Source: Pelagihabitans pacificus
Lineage (GTDB): Bacteria; Bacteroidota; Bacteroidia; Flavobacteriales; Flavobacteriaceae
DNA length: 64,000 nucleotides
Direction: 5' to 3'
NCBI RefSeq assembly: GCF_009371985.2
Contig: NZ_VIKU02000002.1
Span: forward strand, 248,001 to 312,000
Under the pieces are notes generated by a model. It was given only the letters and a program-made list of their open reading frames with translations, ran no database searches and was not told the DNA's origin. Below are positions 42,801 through 50,861 of this stretch, piece after piece. A program made the translations under genes and the position numbers. Position 1 is the first letter of the stretch. Each line of letters starts with the position of its first letter.

Positions 42801-43504
42801 GCGAAATGGCCAATGCCATGTTCTTGGCCGGGTTTGATGTAAAGGATGTTCATATGACCGACTTGATCTCGGGCCGAGAGACCTTGAAAGACATTCAATT
42901 TCTAGGAGCCGTTGGTGGATTTTCCAATTCAGATGTATTGGGTAGCGCCAAAGGTTGGGCAGGTGCTTTCAAATACAATGAGAAAGCAAATACCGCTCTC
43001 AAGGATTTCTTTGCAAGACCGGACACCTTATCCATCGGAATCTGTAATGGCTGTCAATTATTTATGGAACTGGAATTGATCAATCCAGAACACTCGGCTC
43101 ATGGAAAAATGACCTACAACGATTCCCATAAGCACGAAAGTAATTTTACCTCGGTCAAAATTCAAGAGAATAATTCGGTAATGCTATCCTCCTTGGCGGG
43201 ATCCACCCTAGGAGTTTGGATATCGCATGGGGAAGGTAAATTTAGCCTACCCCTGCCTGAGCAACAGTACCATGTTGTTGGGAAATACGGTTATGAAGGG
43301 TATCCGGCCAATCCAAACGGCAGTGATTACAATATTGCTATGCTGTGTGATAAGACTGGCCGCCATTTGGTGACCATGCCGCATATTGAACGTTCCATAT
43401 TTCCTTGGAACTGGGCATACTACCCCAAAGACAGAAAAGATGACGTGTCGCCCTGGTTGGAAGCTTTTGCGAATGCTAAAAAGTGGGTCGTAGAAAATAG
43501 TTAG
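39842..43504 (+). CDS. purL: phosphoribosylformylglycinamidine synthase, single large chain
   Basis: It converts FGAR, glutamine and ATP to FGAM in purine synthesis. The 1220-residue chain holds all parts fused, as in E. coli. There are two ATP-grasp-like (AIRS-type) halves, the first with LKAETHNFPTTVEPFNGAATG. The C-terminal glutaminase domain begins near RPKAAILREKG; its nucleophile cysteine is in GICNGCQLF and its His/Glu site is near MPHIERSIFPWNW. Single-chain PurL is common in Bacteroidota. It is transcribed alone here. Confidence 0.96.
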   Translation: MIHFFGEPTTKVFAVQTIQELSQQDIEKLSWLFGNQPKIDTASLDAFFVGPRAAMITPWSTNATEITQNMGVSGIVRIEQFERVAKDHSNYDPMLSEKFSALTQNLFNIDVVPEPILEVDDIASYNEREGLALSSEEVAYLNELSAKIGRKLTDSEVFGFSQVNSEHCRHKIFNGTFEIDGKVMPVSLFKLIKRTSRENPNDIVSAYKDNVAFVQGPRVIQFAPKSADKPDFYEEKPFESVISLKAETHNFPTTVEPFNGAATGSGGEIRDRLAGGKGSLPLAGTAVYMTAYSRLEANRPWEKAMPERKWLYQTPMDILIKASDGASDFGNKFGQPLISGSVLTFEHAEEQRRLAYDKVIMMAGGIGYGKREQALKDTPVTGDKIVILGGDNYRIGMGGAAVSSADTGEFSAAIELNAVQRSNPEMQKRAANAIRGMVESDHNPIVSIHDHGAGGHLNCLSELVEETGGKIDLDKLPIGDPTLSAKEIIGNESQERMGLVIGQKDIGLLQRIADRERSPMYQVGDVTGNQKFTFQSQSSGEKPMDMDLEDMFGSSPKTIMADTTVERTYHDPNYSLEHFHEYLEQVLQIEAVACKDWLTNKVDRCVGGRVAKQQCAGPLQLPLNNVGVMALDFKGKEGVATSIGHSPISGLIDPIAGSKNSIAEALTNIIWAPLKDGLRSVSLSANWMWPCKNEGEDARLYQAVKAVSDFSIALGINVPTGKDSLSMKQKYSDGEVLSPGTVIISAAGNCNDITQVVEPVFQKDGGSIYYIDLSKDTYKLGGSSFAQALHSIGRKAPTINDSDYFSKVFNTLQELIKEGHILAGHDIASGGLITTLLELCFADTDLGATLDLSDLEEPDSIKLLFSENAGIVFQSKNGNTEQLLIDRGINVKKIGEVTSVATLTIKNGGMEMGLNITSLRDTWFKTSYLFDDRQTASGLAKERYKNYKNQGLRYSFPEHFKGIIPKKGQNERPKAAILREKGSNSEREMANAMFLAGFDVKDVHMTDLISGRETLKDIQFLGAVGGFSNSDVLGSAKGWAGAFKYNEKANTALKDFFARPDTLSIGICNGCQLFMELELINPEHSAHGKMTYNDSHKHESNFTSVKIQENNSVMLSSLAGSTLGVWISHGEGKFSLPLPEQQYHVVGKYGYEGYPANPNGSDYNIAMLCDKTGRHLVTMPHIERSIFPWNWAYYPKDRKDDVSPWLEAFANAKKWVVENS

Positions 43505-43705
43505 CAATAGTAGTATACACTATTCCGGGTTCAAGTTTTATGGTTTTCAAACTGGTTAGTATTCGCACTAATTCCTGAAATGCGTGTCAAGCTAAAAATG
43601 GTAGTATTGGGATTTCCTCTGTGAACCTCCCAATGCTCTGTACAACCCTTTGAGATAACCAGCCTGCACTCTTGGTAATTTGTTAAATTAATCAAATTCG
43701 TGTTT

Positions 43706-44161
43706 ATGAAGATACGCCCAGCAACTCGAGAAGACGTTCCAAAAATTGTTCAAATGCTTGCGACCGATCCGCTGGGAAAATTACGTGAGGCGTATAGAGA
43801 CCCCCTTCCACAGAAATATTATGAGGCTTTTTCTCAAATTAATTCTGACCCAAACCAAGAACTGGTCGTTATTGAAAATAAGGAAAATAAGGTTATCGGT
43901 ACCTTACAACTAAGTTTTATCCAATACCTTACTTATCAAGGTGGCGTTAGGGCGCAAATTGAAGCAGTCCGAGTGAGGGAAGAATATCGTGGCAAGGGTA
44001 TTGGACGGTTATTGTTCGAATGGGCGATTCGAAGGGCGAGGACCCGAGGAGCGCATGTGGTGCAATTAACCACGGATAAAAAGCGGCCCGAAGCTTTTCG
44101 TTTTTATGGGAAATTGGGTTTTGTAGCAAGTCATGAGGGGATGAAACTTCATTTCAAATAA
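43706..44161 (+). CDS. GNAT family N-acetyltransferase
   Basis: The 151-residue enzyme has the acetyl-CoA motif EAVRVREEYRGKGIGRLLFE (the R-x-x-G-x-G/A loop is RGKGIG), preceded by GTLQLSFIQYLTYQGG and followed by VQLTTDKKRPEAFRFYGKLG. The last is the usual C-terminal helix-strand. The substrate is unknown; similar enzymes acetylate small molecules or protein N-termini. The ATG at 43706 is taken; a GTG six bases upstream in the same frame is also possible. Confidence 0.85.
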   Translation: MKIRPATREDVPKIVQMLATDPLGKLREAYRDPLPQKYYEAFSQINSDPNQELVVIENKENKVIGTLQLSFIQYLTYQGGVRAQIEAVRVREEYRGKGIGRLLFEWAIRRARTRGAHVVQLTTDKKRPEAFRFYGKLGFVASHEGMKLHFK

Positions 44162-44324
44162 ATACGGGATTCCCTACTTGAAAATCAAACTTGGTTTCCA
44201 GCATCATTGGCAAGAAGTTTGACTTTACTGCAGATTTGGCAACAAGTATGACGGTATTTTATCAAACTCATTTTATAATCCCGCTCACTTTCCCTATTTT
44301 GCAATTACCAATTAGAAACCTAGT

Positions 44325-46097
44325 ATGCAAAACATCACCAGACTTTTCGATTTTCCCTATTACGCTTTGGAGAAATACAATCTCAAGGAAGCATTGGTCA
44401 CCAAATACGCCGGTCAATGGGTGGCCACTTCCAATCAGGAATATGTGGACAAAGCGAACGCGGTGAGCCGCGCCTTGCTTCGAATGGGGGTACAACCCAA
44501 TGACAAGATTGCACTTATCAGCATGACCAACCGTACGGAGTGGAATATCATGGATATCGGAATATTGCAATTGGGAGCACAGAACGTACCCATTTATCCT
44601 ACCATTTCCGAAGAGGATTATGCCTACGTGCTCAACCATTCCGAGTCGAAGTACTGTTTTGTTTCTTGCCAAGAGGTTTATGAAAAGGTAAAGGCGGTTC
44701 AAGCCCAAGTCCCTTCCCTCAAGGATGTCTATTCGTTCGACGATGTTCCGGAATGCAAAAACTGGAATGAGATACTTCAATTAGGGGCCGATACGTCGAA
44801 CCAAGAGGAGGTGGAAAAATTAAAAGCAGTGGTCAAACCGGAAGATCTGGCCACTTTAATTTATACCTCGGGAACGACCGGAAGGCCAAAAGGGGTAATG
44901 CTGTCGCATCGTAATGTGGTGTCGAACGCCATGGCCAGTGCAGAAAGACTCGCGATTGACTACGGCAAGGCCAAATGTCTCAGTTTTCTACCAGTGTGTC
45001 ATATCTACGAACGTATGATGATGTATCTCTATCAGTACGCCGGGGTTACCATTTATTTCGCTGAATCAATGGAAACCATCAGCGATAACCTCAAAGAGAC
45101 TGCCCCCCATGTGATGACTGCCGTACCTAGATTACTTGAAAAGGTATATGACAAAATCATCGCCAAGGGAGCCGATTTAACAGGGATCAAGAAGAAACTG
45201 TTCTTCTGGGCCGTCAATCTAGGTTTAAAATATGAACCGTACGGACGTAATGGTTGGTGGTATGAAAAGAAATTAGGGCTTGCCAGAAAACTCATTTTTA
45301 GTAAATGGAAAGAGGGCCTTGGAGGTAACCTATCATTAATTTCTTCGGGGAGTGCAGCGCTCCAGCCTAGATTGGCGCGGATCTTCAACGCCGCGGAATT
45401 CGGGGTGATGGAAGGATATGGTCTTACCGAAACCTCCCCGGTGATTTCCGTGAACGATATGCGCAACGGTGGATTTCGAATCGGGACCGTGGGCAAATTA
45501 CTGAGGGATACCGAAGTAAAGATTGCCGACGATGGTGAAATATGTGTCAAAGGACCACAAGTAATGATGGGGTATTACAAAGACCCTGAAAAGACGGCCG
45601 AAGTGATGATCGATGGGTATTTTCATACCGGGGATATTGGCGAAATCGATTCCGATGGTTTTTTGAGAATTACCGACCGCAAAAAGGAAATGTTCAAAAC
45701 TTCCGGCGGAAAATACGTGGCCCCACAATTATTGGAAAACCGCTTCAAGCAATCCCGTTTTATAGAGCAATTGATGGTAGTCGGGGAAGGGGAAAAAATG
45801 CCGGCAGCCTTGATACAACCGGATTTTGAATATCTTTTCGACTGGGCAAAAGAAAACAACATCACGATTAGTGAAAACTCCGATATCATTTTGAACGATA
45901 AAGTGCTTGCCAAATACCAAGAAGAAGTAGACTTGGCCAATGAACATTTTGCCAAATGGGAAAAGGTAAAGCAATTTCGACTCACCCCCGATGTATGGAG
46001 CATTAGCGAGGGCCATTTGACACCGACCATGAAATTAAGACGAAAGATTATCAAGGAAAAATACATGATCCTTTACAACGATATCTACGGACACTAG
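44325..46097 (+). CDS. long-chain fatty-acid-CoA ligase
   Basis: The 590-residue enzyme activates long-chain fatty acids with ATP and CoA at the membrane. The P-loop motif is LIYTSGTTGRPKGVMLSHRNV; the adenine region is MEGYGLTETSPVI, and the C-terminal hinge is DGYFHTGDIGEIDSDGFLRI, followed by TDRKKEMFKTSGGKYVAPQ. This is the eukaryote-like FAA1/LC-FACS type found in Bacteroidota. It stands directly before the MarR-fadNAE unit, so it probably feeds beta-oxidation, although it has no visible copy of the palindrome found before the MarR gene. Confidence 0.92.
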   Translation: MQNITRLFDFPYYALEKYNLKEALVTKYAGQWVATSNQEYVDKANAVSRALLRMGVQPNDKIALISMTNRTEWNIMDIGILQLGAQNVPIYPTISEEDYAYVLNHSESKYCFVSCQEVYEKVKAVQAQVPSLKDVYSFDDVPECKNWNEILQLGADTSNQEEVEKLKAVVKPEDLATLIYTSGTTGRPKGVMLSHRNVVSNAMASAERLAIDYGKAKCLSFLPVCHIYERMMMYLYQYAGVTIYFAESMETISDNLKETAPHVMTAVPRLLEKVYDKIIAKGADLTGIKKKLFFWAVNLGLKYEPYGRNGWWYEKKLGLARKLIFSKWKEGLGGNLSLISSGSAALQPRLARIFNAAEFGVMEGYGLTETSPVISVNDMRNGGFRIGTVGKLLRDTEVKIADDGEICVKGPQVMMGYYKDPEKTAEVMIDGYFHTGDIGEIDSDGFLRITDRKKEMFKTSGGKYVAPQLLENRFKQSRFIEQLMVVGEGEKMPAALIQPDFEYLFDWAKENNITISENSDIILNDKVLAKYQEEVDLANEHFAKWEKVKQFRLTPDVWSISEGHLTPTMKLRRKIIKEKYMILYNDIYGH

Positions 46098-46300
46098 GGG
46101 GGCATACCTCGATTTTTACGAACATGTAAGGCGGCATGACCGGACTTCTTTGTAGCAACGTCACAAGACTAAAACATCATTTATGGGCCGTAGAAACGGG
46201 CATGTCTCAACGGCCATGTCAATTTATTGATCTGATAGGGTCCAAATACATAGATCTGGTATCCCCTCCCATTCCGAATCATAGAAGGTATTTTTTTAAC

Positions 46301-46326
46301 AATTTATTATGCATGCATAATAAATT
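46301..46326. promoter_or_regulatory. 26-bp perfect palindrome, probable operator
   Basis: The sequence AATTTATTATGCA followed by its exact reverse complement is centred between 46313 and 46314. It ends 4 bases before the -7 box of the MarR gene and so covers the -33/spacer region. MarR-family dimers bind palindromes in such positions, and the next gene encodes one, so autoregulation of this operon is the simplest reading. The inner core is ATGCATGCAT. Confidence 0.75.
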
Positions 46327-46330
46327 TTTC

Positions 46331-46338
46331 TATATTTG
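46331..46338 (+). promoter_or_regulatory. -7 promoter box of the MarR-fad operon (TATATTTG)
   Basis: A perfect TAnnTTTG match 21 bases before the MarR ATG and 4 bases after the palindrome. Confidence 0.7.
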
Positions 46339-46359
46339 GGTACCCACAACCAACAAATA

Positions 46360-46809
46360 ATGAAAGAAGTTACCATAGATTACGCACTACGCGCCACTTG
46401 GCAGGCCGTAGCCCGTATGTATAATGAAGAGGCAAAGAGTTTCGGGTCTACCATGGCCGTCGGCTTTACCCTATTGAGTATAGACCCCAAAACAGGAACC
46501 CCGTCCACGGCCCTTGGGCCTAAAATGGGTATGGAGGCAACTAGTCTTTCCAGAATCTTGAAAAGTATGGAGGAGAAAGGCCTAATAGAACGCAAACCGA
46601 ATCCAAATGACGGTAGAGGGGTCTTGATTCATCTGACCGATTTTGGTTTGGAAAAAAGGAAAGATTCAAAGGATGTGGTTTTGCGTTTTAATGAAATGGT
46701 CAAAGAAAATGTATCACAAGAGAAACTCGACCATTTTTTCGAAGTTATGGAGACCATTAACAACCTGATTGCCGAAAAGAAAATACATCCTATAGAGACA
46801 ACTGATTAA
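46360..46809 (+). CDS. MarR-family transcriptional regulator
   Basis: The 149-residue protein has a winged-helix domain: the recognition helix lies around GMEATSLSRILKSMEEKGLI, and the wing carries RKPNPNDGRGVLIHL. Long helices at both ends make the dimer. It is the first gene of the beta-oxidation unit (fadN starts 14 bases later) and is preceded by a perfect palindrome overlapping its promoter. It probably represses the unit until a ligand, possibly an acyl-CoA, is bound; the ligand is a guess by analogy with other fatty-acid regulators. Confidence 0.88.
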   Translation: MKEVTIDYALRATWQAVARMYNEEAKSFGSTMAVGFTLLSIDPKTGTPSTALGPKMGMEATSLSRILKSMEEKGLIERKPNPNDGRGVLIHLTDFGLEKRKDSKDVVLRFNEMVKENVSQEKLDHFFEVMETINNLIAEKKIHPIETTD

Positions 46810-46823
46810 TACCTAAAAATTAG

Positions 46824-49229
46824 ATGAACAGACACATTAAAAAAGTAGCCGTCATTGGCTCTGGAATCATGGGAAGCGGCATCGCCTGCCATTTTGCCAA
46901 TATCGGGGTCGAAGTGTTATTATTGGATATCGTTCCGAGGGAATTGACTGAAAAAGAAAAAGCCAAGGGACTTAGCTTGCAAGACAAAGTCGTTCGCAAT
47001 CGTTTGGTCAACGACTCTTTGAACGCCGCCTTAAAATCAAAACCCTCGCCTATTTATCATCAGAAGTTCGCCGACCGGATAACTACCGGAAATTTAGAGG
47101 ATGATATTTCAAAGGTCTCCAAGGTAGATTGGATCATCGAGGTGGTCGTTGAACGTTTGGACATCAAAAAGACCGTTTTTGAAAACTTGGAAAAACATCG
47201 GACCCCAGGTACTTTGATCACTTCCAATACCTCCGGTATTCCCATTAAGTTCATGAGTGAAGGCCGCAGCGATGATTTCCAGAAACATTTTTGCGGAACA
47301 CATTTCTTCAATCCGGCGCGTTATCTGAAATTATTTGAAATTATACCCGGGCCAAAAACTTCAGCTGAAGTACTCGATTTTCTTAATGGATATGGAGAGC
47401 AATTCTTAGGGAAAACTTCCGTGGTCGCCAAGGATACTCCGGCGTTCATTGGAAATCGCATTGGAATCTTCAGCATCCAAAGTCTGTTCCATATGGTAAA
47501 AGACTTGGGAATGACCGTAGAAGAGGTCGACAAGCTAACGGGACCTGTTATCGGGCGCCCCAAATCGGCTACTTTTAGAACGGTCGATGTGGTTGGTTTG
47601 GACACTTTGGTACACGTGGCTAACGGCATTGCAGAGAATTGCAAGGACGATGAACAACACGGTCTCTTTCAGTTGCCAGACTTCATCAAGACGATGATGG
47701 ATAATAAATGGTTGGGTAGTAAAACGGGGCAAGGTTTCTATAAAAAGGTAAAAGGGGATGGAGGAAAAAGCGAAATCCTAACCTTGGATTTGGACACGAT
47801 GGACTACCGTTCCAAGAAGAGCGCCAAGTTCGCAACCTTGGAATTGACCAAAACCATTGATACTGTTACCGACCGCTTTAAGGTATTGGTAGGCGGTAAG
47901 GATAAGGCCGGGGAGTTTTATAGAAAGAGCTTTGCCGCCCTATTTGCTTATGTTTCCCATCGTATCCCTGAAATTACCGATGAGCTGTATAAAATCGATG
48001 ATGCTATGAAGGCCGGTTTTGGTTGGGAGCATGGTCCGTTTCAAATTTGGGATGCCATTGGTGTTCAGGAAGGTTTGGAAATGATGAAGAACGAAAATGC
48101 GGAAGCCGCCCCATGGGTGAACGAGATGCTGACAAGTGGACAAAAATCATTCTATTCTGTCAAGGAGGGTGCCACCTATTTCTACGATATCCCTAAAAAG
48201 GCTTTGGAAAAAATACCAGGTCAGGATGCTTTTATCATCCTAGACAACATCCGTAAATCCAAGGAGGTTTTCAAGAACAGCGGTGTCGTAGTCGAAGATT
48301 TGGGCGATGGGATCCTCAATGTGGAATTTCAATCAAAAATGAATACCATAGGGGGCGACGTGCTTGCCGGCCTCAACAAAGCCATTGATATGGCCGAAAA
48401 AGAGTATCAAGGGTTGGTAGTCGGAAATCAGGCCGCAAATTTCTCCGTAGGTGCCAATATCGGAATGATTTTTATGATGGCGGTCGAACAGGAATACGAC
48501 GAATTGAACATGGCCATCAAAATGTTCCAGGACACCATGATGCGTATGCGCTACTCCGCTATTCCTACCGTAGCTGCCCCACATGGCATGACCTTGGGTG
48601 GCGGGTGTGAATTGTCGATGCATTCCGATAAGGTGGTCGCTGCGGCAGAAACCTATATTGGATTGGTAGAATTCGGTGTCGGCGTTATCCCCGGAGGGGG
48701 CGGTTCCAAGGAAATGGCGCTGCGAGCACAGGATACGTTTAAAAAGAACGATGTAGAACTTAACGTCTTGCAGGAGTATTTCCTCACGATCGGAATGGCC
48801 AAAGTATCCACTTCGGCCTATGAGGCCTATGATTTAGGAATCCTGCAAAAAGGAAAGGATATCGTGGTCGTGAACAAGGACCGTCAAATTGCCACTGCCA
48901 AGGCACATGCCAAATTATTGGCCGAAGCAGGGTATACGCAACCTCCTAAGAGAAAGGATATCAAAGTGCTCGGCAAACAAGCCTTGGGGATGTTCCTGGT
49001 AGGAACCGATTCGATGGAGGCGAGCCATTATATCAGCGAACATGATAAGAAAATTGCAAATAAGTTGGCCTATGTGATGGCGGGAGGCGATTTGTCCGAA
49101 CCCACTTTGGTCAATGAACAGTATTTATTGGATTTGGAACGGGAAGCCTTTTTATCGCTCTGTACCGAGAAGAAAACATTGGAGCGAATTCAGCACATGC
49201 TTAAAACCGGTAAACCACTAAGAAACTAA
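46824..49229 (+). CDS. fadN: 3-hydroxyacyl-CoA dehydrogenase/enoyl-CoA hydratase, FadN type
   Basis: The bifunctional beta-oxidation enzyme has the dehydrogenase half first: NAD-binding VAVIGSGIMGSGIACHFAN (about 8-26), the catalytic His in CGTHFFNPARYLKLFEI and a second dehydrogenase domain. The hydratase/isomerase half follows at about 485-700, with SVGANIGMIF, HGMTLGGGCELSMHSD, and GLVEFGVGVIPGGGGSKEMA. The order (dehydrogenase then hydratase) and the length of 801 residues match B. subtilis FadN, not E. coli FadB. Next genes are the thiolase and acyl-CoA dehydrogenase, as in fadNAE. Confidence 0.92.
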   Translation: MNRHIKKVAVIGSGIMGSGIACHFANIGVEVLLLDIVPRELTEKEKAKGLSLQDKVVRNRLVNDSLNAALKSKPSPIYHQKFADRITTGNLEDDISKVSKVDWIIEVVVERLDIKKTVFENLEKHRTPGTLITSNTSGIPIKFMSEGRSDDFQKHFCGTHFFNPARYLKLFEIIPGPKTSAEVLDFLNGYGEQFLGKTSVVAKDTPAFIGNRIGIFSIQSLFHMVKDLGMTVEEVDKLTGPVIGRPKSATFRTVDVVGLDTLVHVANGIAENCKDDEQHGLFQLPDFIKTMMDNKWLGSKTGQGFYKKVKGDGGKSEILTLDLDTMDYRSKKSAKFATLELTKTIDTVTDRFKVLVGGKDKAGEFYRKSFAALFAYVSHRIPEITDELYKIDDAMKAGFGWEHGPFQIWDAIGVQEGLEMMKNENAEAAPWVNEMLTSGQKSFYSVKEGATYFYDIPKKALEKIPGQDAFIILDNIRKSKEVFKNSGVVVEDLGDGILNVEFQSKMNTIGGDVLAGLNKAIDMAEKEYQGLVVGNQAANFSVGANIGMIFMMAVEQEYDELNMAIKMFQDTMMRMRYSAIPTVAAPHGMTLGGGCELSMHSDKVVAAAETYIGLVEFGVGVIPGGGGSKEMALRAQDTFKKNDVELNVLQEYFLTIGMAKVSTSAYEAYDLGILQKGKDIVVVNKDRQIATAKAHAKLLAEAGYTQPPKRKDIKVLGKQALGMFLVGTDSMEASHYISEHDKKIANKLAYVMAGGDLSEPTLVNEQYLLDLEREAFLSLCTEKKTLERIQHMLKTGKPLRN

Positions 49230-49234
49230 GAAAC

Positions 49235-50425
49235 ATGAGAACAGCATATATAGTAAAAGGATACCGAACTGCGGTCGGTAAGGCACCAAAAGGGGTTTTC
49301 CGATTTAAAAGAACCGACGAACTCGCTGCGGAAACCATCGAACACATGATGAAAGAATTGCCGCAGTTGGATAAAAAACGCATCGATGATGTCATTGTCG
49401 GCAATGCGATGCCCGAGGGCTCACAAGGACTCAATATGGCACGGTTGATTTCTTTAATGGGATTGGATATCGTGGATGTGCCTGGTGTCACAGTGAATCG
49501 TTTCTGTTCTTCGGGAATTGAAACCATCGGAATCGCCACCGCCAAGATACAGTCTGGAATGGCCGACTGTATTATTGCCGGTGGTGCGGAGAGCATGAGT
49601 GCCGTACCCATGACCGGTTACAAAACGGAACTGAACTATGACCTGGTCAAATCCGGACATGAGGATTACTACTGGGGCATGGGTAACACGGCGGAAGCGG
49701 TTGCCCAAGAATTCAATGTGTCGCGTGAGGACCAAGACAAGTTTGCGTTCGAATCGCACCAAAAAGCACTAAAAGCGCAAGCCGAAGACCGTTTTCAAGA
49801 ACAAATAGCCCCTATTGAAGTAGAACAGACCTATATCGGTAGCGATGGTAAAAAGGCGACCAAAAAGTATACGGTCACCAAGGATGAAGGACCTAGGGCC
49901 GATACATCTTTGGAGGTCCTGGCAAAATTACGCCCGGTTTTCGCGGCCGGGGGAAGCGTCACGGCAGGGAACTCCTCACAGATGAGTGATGGTGCCGCGT
50001 TCGTGATGGTCATGAGCGAGGAAATGGTCAAGGAATTGAATCTGGAACCCATCGCACGCTTGGTCAACTATGCTGCCGCAGGGGTACCTCCTAGAATTAT
50101 GGGTATCGGACCCGTTGCCGCAGTACCAAAAGCCTTGAAACAAGCTGGTTTAAAACAAGGGGACATCGAACTGATCGAATTGAACGAGGCCTTTGCCTCC
50201 CAATCATTGGCGGTCATACGCGAGCTCGATTTGAACCAAGCTATCGTGAACGTGAACGGAGGAGCCATCGCACTAGGGCATCCACTAGGTTGTACCGGGG
50301 CTAAACTGTCGGTACAACTGTTCGATGAAATGCGCAAACGTGATATGAAAGGGAAATACGGCATGGTCACTATGTGCGTGGGAACCGGACAAGGTGCGGC
50401 TGGGATATATGAGTTTTTAAATTAG
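49235..50425 (+). CDS. fadA: acetyl-CoA C-acyltransferase (thiolase)
   Basis: It performs the last step of beta-oxidation, splitting 3-ketoacyl-CoA with CoA. Cys91 in VNRFCSSGIE is the acyl-carrying nucleophile. Further motifs are NGGAIALGHPLGCTGA (the active-site His) and the second catalytic cysteine in MVTMCVGTGQGAAGIYE. The length of 396 residues is standard. It begins 5 bases after fadN, so the two are cotranscribed and probably act together as a complex. Confidence 0.94.
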   Translation: MRTAYIVKGYRTAVGKAPKGVFRFKRTDELAAETIEHMMKELPQLDKKRIDDVIVGNAMPEGSQGLNMARLISLMGLDIVDVPGVTVNRFCSSGIETIGIATAKIQSGMADCIIAGGAESMSAVPMTGYKTELNYDLVKSGHEDYYWGMGNTAEAVAQEFNVSREDQDKFAFESHQKALKAQAEDRFQEQIAPIEVEQTYIGSDGKKATKKYTVTKDEGPRADTSLEVLAKLRPVFAAGGSVTAGNSSQMSDGAAFVMVMSEEMVKELNLEPIARLVNYAAAGVPPRIMGIGPVAAVPKALKQAGLKQGDIELIELNEAFASQSLAVIRELDLNQAIVNVNGGAIALGHPLGCTGAKLSVQLFDEMRKRDMKGKYGMVTMCVGTGQGAAGIYEFLN

Positions 50426-50460
50426 AAACAAGACGAAAGAACAAAGAGATAGGACCTAAG

Positions 50461-50820
50461 GTGGGAAGACATAATTTCAAAAAACTCAAAATTTGGGAAG
50501 AAGGAATGTCCATAGTGGATGAAACCTATGTGGTAACCAAGAAATTTCCCGATTTTGAAAGATATCATCTAATTTCCCAATTAATCATGTGCTCGGTTTC
50601 CATACCGTCCAATATTGCCGAAGTTACGAGAAAGTCTTGCTATAAGCACTTTAACAAGTATATAGAAGACAGTCTTGGCTCGGCTTTTGAATGGGAAACG
50701 CAGTTGAATGTGGCATATCGTCAAAAATATATCGATGAAGAAAAATTTGAAATATTAGAAAATAGAATACAACAATTACAACGAATGATTTCAGGATTTC
50801 AAGACGGACTGAATCGTTAG
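50461..50820 (+). CDS. four-helix-bundle protein (S23/IVS family)
   Basis: The 119-residue helical protein is of the type encoded in intervening sequences of 23S rRNA genes (S23/IVS-encoded family), with FKKLKIWEEGMSIVDETY and HLISQLIMCSVSIPSNIAE. The usual SNIAEG is SNIAEV here. It starts with GTG (no ATG in reach of the family start). It lies inside the fad unit, 35 bases after fadA and 41 before fadE. Members are scattered in bacterial genomes, including inside operons; no function is established. This copy is not within an rRNA gene. Confidence 0.85.
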   Translation: MGRHNFKKLKIWEEGMSIVDETYVVTKKFPDFERYHLISQLIMCSVSIPSNIAEVTRKSCYKHFNKYIEDSLGSAFEWETQLNVAYRQKYIDEEKFEILENRIQQLQRMISGFQDGLNR

Positions 50821-50861
50821 TCTTGTCTCTTGAATCTTGATTCTTTAATCTTAGAATAGCT

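Noticed and set aside
46136-46360. Plus-strand open frame of 74 codons before the MarR gene
   Set aside because: No family-like content, and it runs through the palindrome and promoter of the MarR gene.
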